DNA of 17,695 bases. Source: Oceanihabitans sp. GTDB taxonomy: Bacteria > Bacteroidota > Bacteroidia > Flavobacteriales > Flavobacteriaceae. The stretch covers positions 1-17,695 of the forward strand of contig JAGPUY010000344.1 of the NCBI GenBank assembly GCA_018067265.1. Reading direction: 5' to 3'. Under the pieces are notes generated by a model. The model had not been told where the DNA came from and ran no database searches. It was given only the letters and a program-made list of their open reading frames with translations. Every line of letters starts with the position of its first letter. Within the stretch, counting starts at the first letter, position 1. Both the position numbers and the translations under genes were made by a program. Below are positions 14,355 through 17,695 of the stretch, piece by piece.

Positions 14355-14389
14355 AATTAAATTAATAATAATCACTAAAAATAAATATT

Positions 14390-14998
14390 ATGGCTTTCGA
14401 ATTACCGAAATTAAAATATGCTTATGATGCTTTAGAGCCTAACATAGACGCTCGAACAATGGAGATTCACCACTCGAAACATCATAACGGTTATACAACA
14501 AAATTAAATGCTGCAATTGAAGGAACAGATTTAGCAGGAAAATCGATTGAAGATATTCTTGGTGGTCTAGACATGAATAATGGAGCAGTTAGAAATAATG
14601 GAGGAGGTTTTTATAACCACTCTTTATTCTGGGAAGTAATGAATCCAGAAGGAAAAGGACGTTTATCTGGAGATTTAAAAGATGCTATTGAAGCAGCTTA
14701 TGGGTCTGTAGATGCTTTTAAAGATACTTTTAGTAAAGCGGCTGCAACACAGTTTGGTTCTGGATGGGCTTGGTTATGTGTACACAAAGGAGGAAAAGTA
14801 GAAGTTTGCTCTACACCAAATCAAGATAATCCATTAATGCCAGGAGTTACTTGTGGAGGAACGCCAATACTAGGATTAGATGTTTGGGAACATGCATACT
14901 ACTTAAACTACCAAAACAGAAGACCTGATTATATTGAAGCTTTCTTTAATGTAATTAACTGGAATGAAGTAGAAAGACGTTATGCTGAAGCTAAATAA
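14390..14998 (+). CDS. sodA: Superoxide dismutase, Fe/Mn family (Mn-type features)
   Basis: Converts superoxide to hydrogen peroxide and oxygen; 202 residues, no signal peptide, so cytoplasmic. Metal ligands are His27 (MEIHHSKHH), His77 (YNHSLFW), Asp164 and His168 ([10 protein letters not shown]). The outer-sphere glutamine is at Gln145 (PNQDNPLM) as in manganese enzymes, and the iron-type Gln in the RNNAAQ segment is replaced by a GGG run, so I favour Mn or cambialistic use. Start at 14390 gives [17 protein letters not shown], aligning exactly with the E. coli SodA N-terminus. It stands alone on the plus strand, divergent from the helicase gene, and converges with purF across the repeat-bearing 564-nt region. 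Confidence 0.94.
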   Translation: MAFELPKLKYAYDALEPNIDARTMEIHHSKHHNGYTTKLNAAIEGTDLAGKSIEDILGGLDMNNGAVRNNGGGFYNHSLFWEVMNPEGKGRLSGDLKDAIEAAYGSVDAFKDTFSKAAATQFGSGWAWLCVHKGGKVEVCSTPNQDNPLMPGVTCGGTPILGLDVWEHAYYLNYQNRRPDYIEAFFNVINWNEVERRYAEAK

Positions 14999-15041
14999 GC
15001 TTTAAAATAATACAAATGCCTATATATTATAGGTGTATATA

Positions 15042-15071
15042 AAAAAAGGTGAACTTACGTTCACCTTTTTT
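15042..15071 (+). terminator. Hairpin serving as likely terminator of sod
   Basis: 13-bp perfect stem: A6-GGTGAAC (15042-15054) with GTTCACC-T6 (15059-15071), loop TTAC. With A6 on one side and T6 on the other, it can terminate transcription in both directions. It is the first strong hairpin after the sod stop (14998) and also forms the 3' end of candidate small RNA copy A. Confidence 0.7.
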
Positions 15072-15112
15072 CGTCCCAAATCTACCATGAACTTAACCTA
15101 CTTATGTTATGG
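15042..15112 (-). ncRNA. Candidate tandem small RNA, copy A
   Basis: 71-nt unit repeated at 15184-15253 and 15378-15447. Minus-strand reading: 5' stem CCATAAC (15112-15106) with GTTCATGG (15092-15085, one bulged base), 13-nt loop ATAAGTAGGTTAA, linker TAGATTTGGGACGA, then the GGTGAAC/GTTCACC terminator ending in T6. It has a one-base insertion and a substitution in the linker relative to the other copies, and its upstream -7-like box (TATACATA) is poor, so it may be the least active copy. No transcription evidence exists here; the RNA call is inferred from structure and conservation. Confidence 0.45.
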
Positions 15113-15183
15113 AGATGTATGTATAACGTGAAATTGTTTTGAATATTATAAAATATTAAAAAAACATTTGGGTATAGAAAATG

Positions 15184-15253
15184 AAAAAAGGTGAACGAGA
15201 GTTCACCTTTTTTGCCCCAAATCTACCATAAACTTAACCTACTTATGTTATGG
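15184..15253 (-). ncRNA. Candidate tandem small RNA, copy B
   Basis: 70-nt unit. A perfect Bacteroidota -7 box TATATTTG (15266-15259 on minus) lies exactly 5 nt before the conserved 5' end CCATAAC, placing a predicted transcript start at the unit boundary. The terminator loop is GAGA here (CTCTC-side on minus) instead of TTAC, while all 13 stem pairs are kept, which points to selection on the stem. In the 5' stem the bulged base is T, not C. The invariant 13-nt loop is unchanged. Confidence 0.5.
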
Positions 15254-15377
15254 TCTAACAAATATAAGCTTGGTTTGGTTAAATAGTAGAACTTATTAGA
15301 TAAACTACTAAAATATTAGTCTAAAGGAGGAATGCGTCTGTTTTAAAGGGAATTGTCGTGTAAAATGATGTGAAATG

Positions 15378-15447
15378 AAAAAAGGCGAACTTACGTTCAC
15401 CTTTTTTGCCCCAAATCTACCATGAACTTAACCTACTTATGTTATGG
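15378..15447 (-). ncRNA. Candidate tandem small RNA, copy C
   Basis: 70-nt unit, the copy nearest purF. A near-match -7 box, TACATTAG (15460-15453 on minus), lies 5 nt before CCATAAC, the same spacing as in copy B. The terminator stem carries one change (T to C at 15386): on minus-strand RNA it makes a G-U wobble, whereas on the plus strand it makes a C-A mismatch, favouring the minus strand as the functional one. It could alternatively act as the purF terminator, 115 nt past that gene's stop. Confidence 0.45.
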
Positions 15448-15562
15448 TTCTACTAATGTAGTTTTATTTATTTTTCTAATAAAATCTTTTAGACGAAAAG
15501 CCTTTTTTATGGATTAAGCGTTTAAAAATTAGACAGATACGGAAAAACCGTAAGAAATTATG

Positions 15563-17461
15563 TTAGTATGCACGCTCTTCGTTTCCTTCATAGAAATTAA
15601 TAAAAGCTCTATTTACAACTCTATTTCCTCCTGCTGTTGGATAATTTCCTGTAAAATACCAATCCCCTAAGTTTTTAGGACAAGCTTTATGTAAATTATC
15701 TACCGGTTGAAATATTATCTTTACCTCTGCTTTTACCGTTTCGTCGCTTAATAATTCGGAGATTTTATCGGAAATTTCATCATCTGTAAAATGATCATAC
15801 AATTCTTTTACAAAGTTTTTTACCTCCGTATCTTTTAAATCTACTTGTTTTTTACATTTTTTATAGACTTCTTCAATCAAGTGATACTTGTTATTGTCCT
15901 CTAAAAGGGATAGCATTGCTTTAAACGCAATTAAGCCTTCAATTTTTGCCATATCAATTCCATAGCAATCTGGATAACGTATTTGTGGAGCAGAAGAAAC
16001 AACAACTATTTTTTTAGGATGTAGTCGGTCCATCATTTTAATGATACTCTTCTTTAAAGTGGTCCCTCTTACAATACTATCATCTATAATAACTAGATTG
16101 TCTGTTGGTTTAATTACACCGTAAGTAACATCGTATACGTGCGCAACTAAATCATCTCTACTACTATCTTCTGTAATAAAGGTTCTTAGTTTAACATCTT
16201 TAATCGCTATTTTTTCAATTCTTGTTCTTTCCGATAAGATTTCAATAACACGTTCTTTAGAAAGTTTTCCGTCTCCATCTAAAATAGCTTGTGTTTTCTT
16301 TTGGTTTAGATGTTCATCAACAGCTTCTATCATTCCGAAAAAGGAAGTTTCCGCCGTATTTGGTATATAGGAAAAAACAGAGTTTTCTGTATCGTTATCA
16401 ATAGCTTCTAAAACTTTAGGCATTAATAATTTACCAAGTTCTTTACGTTCTTGATAAATTTCTGCATCACTTCCTCTAGAGAAATAGATGCGTTCAAAAG
16501 AACATGCTTTTCTTTCTAAAGGCTTTAATATTTGTTGAATAGAAACTTCGCCAGATTTCTTTGTAATAATAGCGTGACCAGGTTCTAGTTCTTTAACGTC
16601 ATCGAAATCTACATTAAATACTGTTTGTATTACTGGTCTTTCTGAAGCTACAACGACAACTTCATCATCTTGGTAGTAATAGGTTGGTCTAATTCCTGCA
16701 GGATCACGAAGTACAAAAGAATCTCCATGGCCTAAAAGTCCAGCCATTGCATAACCACCATCCCAGTTTTTTGCTGCTTTTCTTAAAATTTTTGCTACGT
16801 TTAAACGTTCTGCGATTAAAGGGGAGCATTCGTTTTTATTATAACCTTCTTTTTTAAGATTCTTGTATATTTTTGCAACAGCATCGTCTAAAAAGTGACC
16901 AATCTTTTCCATTATAGTAATGGTGTCTGTGTATTCTTTTGGATGTTGCCCTAAATCTAGTAGGTTTTTAAATAACTCTTTAACATTGGTCATATTAAAG
17001 TTACCAGCAAGAATAAGGTTTCTGTGCATCCAGTTATTTTGTCTTAAAAAAGGATGTACACTTTCTACGCTATTTTTACCAAAGGTACCATAACGAACAT
17101 GACCCAAAAGAACTTCTCCTATGTACGGAATATTCTTTTTTTGTAATGCAACATCATCTTGGTATTCTGGATGCTCTGTAAGTTCTTTGTTTATTCGACC
17201 GTTTATTTGAGCAAAGATATCTTGAATAGGTTGCTGCGCAATAGAGCGAACTCTACTTATATATCGTTCTCCTGGTTTGGTATCTAATTTAATACTTGCA
17301 AAACCAGCACCATCTTGTCCACGATTGTGCTGCTTTTCCATTAGTAGATACATTTTGTTTACACCGTAAAACGCAGTACCATATTTCTCTTTGTAAAATT
17401 CTAATGGTTTTAAAAGTCTAATGTGTGCTATTCCACATTCATGTTTTAAAGCATCGCTCAT
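15563..17461 (-). CDS. purF: Amidophosphoribosyltransferase-like protein (long PurF, 632 aa)
   Basis: Class II glutamine amidotransferase fused to a phosphoribosyltransferase; PurF makes 5-phosphoribosylamine from PRPP and glutamine, the first purine step. Cys9 (HECGIA) would be the glutaminase nucleophile after removal of an eight-residue propeptide; supporting motifs are HNRGQDGAG (45-53), GHVRYGT (120-126), LAGNFN (151-156) and LRDPAGIRP (251-259). The PRPP loop is VIIDDSIVRGTT (457-468), followed by SSAPQIRYPDCYGID. At 632 residues it is over 100 longer than usual PurF (about 470-510): a block of roughly 45 extra residues (about 380-425) precedes LRTFI, and PNTAETSFFGM replaces the usual PDSG segment. 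It may be a second, specialised PurF paralogue. A 9-bp inverted repeat lies upstream at 17512-17533. Confidence 0.78.
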   Translation of the reverse strand: MSDALKHECGIAHIRLLKPLEFYKEKYGTAFYGVNKMYLLMEKQHNRGQDGAGFASIKLDTKPGERYISRVRSIAQQPIQDIFAQINGRINKELTEHPEYQDDVALQKKNIPYIGEVLLGHVRYGTFGKNSVESVHPFLRQNNWMHRNLILAGNFNMTNVKELFKNLLDLGQHPKEYTDTITIMEKIGHFLDDAVAKIYKNLKKEGYNKNECSPLIAERLNVAKILRKAAKNWDGGYAMAGLLGHGDSFVLRDPAGIRPTYYYQDDEVVVVASERPVIQTVFNVDFDDVKELEPGHAIITKKSGEVSIQQILKPLERKACSFERIYFSRGSDAEIYQERKELGKLLMPKVLEAIDNDTENSVFSYIPNTAETSFFGMIEAVDEHLNQKKTQAILDGDGKLSKERVIEILSERTRIEKIAIKDVKLRTFITEDSSRDDLVAHVYDVTYGVIKPTDNLVIIDDSIVRGTTLKKSIIKMMDRLHPKKIVVVSSAPQIRYPDCYGIDMAKIEGLIAFKAMLSLLEDNNKYHLIEEVYKKCKKQVDLKDTEVKNFVKELYDHFTDDEISDKISELLSDETVKAEVKIIFQPVDNLHKACPKNLGDWYFTGNYPTAGGNRVVNRAFINFYEGNEERAY

Positions 17462-17511
17462 TTTTAGTTGTGTGTTTGTTGTTTCTTATTTGTGTTGTCG
17501 CCTTTTACATT

Positions 17512-17533
17512 GTTTCATAACAAATTATGAAAC
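17512..17533. promoter_or_regulatory. Inverted repeat upstream of purF-like gene
   Basis: Arms GTTTCATAA (17512-17520) and TTATGAAAC (17525-17533) around CAAA, 50 nt upstream of the purF-like ATG. On the minus strand the centre reads CATAATTTGTTATG, close to but not a match for a TAnnTTTG box. No T-run follows on the minus strand, so an operator is more likely than a terminator. Regulator unknown. Confidence 0.35.
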
Positions 17534-17545
17534 TTTGATTTTGCG

Positions 17546-17577
17546 AAAAAAAAACGCGCTCCATTTTGAGCGCGTTT
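17546..17577 (-). terminator. Intrinsic terminator of the right-end gene
   Basis: Perfect 10-bp stem: AAACGCGCTC (17552-17561) with GAGCGCGTTT (17568-17577), 6-nt loop. On the minus strand it is followed by a T-run (nine A on the plus strand, 17546-17554, partly in the stem). It starts 4 nt after the stop codon of the gene entering from the right, so that gene and purF are separate transcripts. Confidence 0.85.
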
Positions 17578-17581
17578 ATAT

Positions 17582-17695
17582 TTAGTTTATTTCGATATCA
17601 AATTGTGTTAAATCTTTGAACTGTTGCAAGCGCTCGTAGATTTCTTTGTCTGTTAAAGTTAGCATGCGTTCTGTTCCAAATTTTTCTACACAAAA
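17582..17695 (-). CDS. C-terminal fragment of a gene entering from the right, possibly PfkB-family kinase
   Basis: An open frame of 37 codons runs from the window edge to TAA at 17582-17584; the start is outside. The visible tail contains FCVEKFGTERM near the edge and ends in LTQFDIEIN. The phrase FCVEKFGT resembles the last helix of PfkB/ribokinase-family sugar kinases, which end shortly after such a segment, and flavobacterial genomes often have such a kinase gene beside the long PurF. This is recall from a short fragment, so the identity is tentative; that it is a real coding end is supported by the terminator just downstream. Confidence 0.4.
   Translation of the reverse strand, partial: FCVEKFGTERMLTLTDKEIYERLQQFKDLTQFDIEIN

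Larger units (their letters stand above)
14999..15562. other. 564-nt gene-free interval between sod and purF
   Basis: Contains the three ~70-nt units described separately, with unrelated AT-rich spacers of 71 nt (15113-15183) and 124 nt (15254-15377). A weak hairpin CCTATA/TATAGG (15019-15033) follows sod. A small stem TACGG/CCGTA (15538-15552) follows purF without a T-run. An isolated AAAGGAGG at 15323-15330 precedes a four-codon ORF. I find no protein-coding frame that I can support. Confidence 0.7.

Noticed and set aside
15178..15253. Short conserved peptide in the tandem units (MVDLGQKR on minus, MNLTYLCYG on plus)
   Set aside because: The minus frame is shifted in copy A, and the plus ATG is ATA in copy B; the fold, not a reading frame, is what all three copies share.
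15042..15447. CRISPR array
   Set aside because: Only three copies, 70-nt repeats with internal terminator hairpins, spacers of unequal length (71 and 124 nt), and no cas genes.

Overview
The window looks like chromosomal DNA of a marine-type Flavobacteriaceae bacterium (Bacteroidota). It is AT-rich, lacks clear Shine-Dalgarno sites before its genes, carries several TAnnTTTG-type -7 boxes (one with a correctly spaced -33 TTTG), and encodes a typical flavobacterial gene set: LpxH, QueD, an OmpA protein with thrombospondin type 3 repeats, a Bacteroidota-style AddA/AddB pair and a long PurF-like protein. I see no phage, transposon, CRISPR, rRNA or tRNA. Most genes are on the minus strand.

Layout. 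1-1.3 kb: the 5' part of lpxH (cut by the window edge) and queD, both minus, separated by a hairpin-bearing intergenic repeat. 1.3-2.0 kb: a plus-strand 2OG-Fe(II) oxygenase, divergent from queD. 2.0-3.7 kb: a minus-strand MATE transporter (GTG start) followed by two very small single-span membrane protein genes, of 55 and 32 codons, with look-alike C-termini. 3.76-4.55 kb: a plus-strand tandem UspA protein. 4.56-8.14 kb: an alpha/beta hydrolase coupled by a 1-nt overlap to an AddB-like nuclease. 8.2-9.6 kb: ompA-like gene with a strong terminator and the best promoter in the window. 9.7-10.9 kb: kbl. 11.1-14.3 kb: AddA-like helicase-nuclease. 14.4-15.0 kb: plus-strand superoxide dismutase. 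15.0-15.56 kb: a 564-nt gene-free stretch with three copies of a 70-nt element. 15.56-17.46 kb: purF-like gene. 17.58-17.695 kb: the 3' end of another gene, possibly a PfkB-family kinase.

How genes relate. The AddA- and AddB-like proteins would form the double-strand-break end-processing helicase-nuclease, though kbl and ompA lie between their genes. LpxH (lipid A) and OmpA (outer membrane/peptidoglycan) serve the Gram-negative envelope. Kbl, PurF and QueD are metabolic and modification enzymes with no obvious operon logic here.

The most interesting signal is the sod-purF intergenic region. Three copies of a ~70-nt unit, nearly identical while the spacers are unrelated, each read on the minus strand as a 5' stem-loop with an invariant 13-nt loop, a linker, and an intrinsic terminator ending in U6. 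A -7-like box lies exactly 5 nt upstream of two of the copies. This resembles a tandem small-RNA family. A second signal is a hairpin repeat placed just after the stop codons of queD and the addA-like gene, with a compensatory base-pair change between the two copies.
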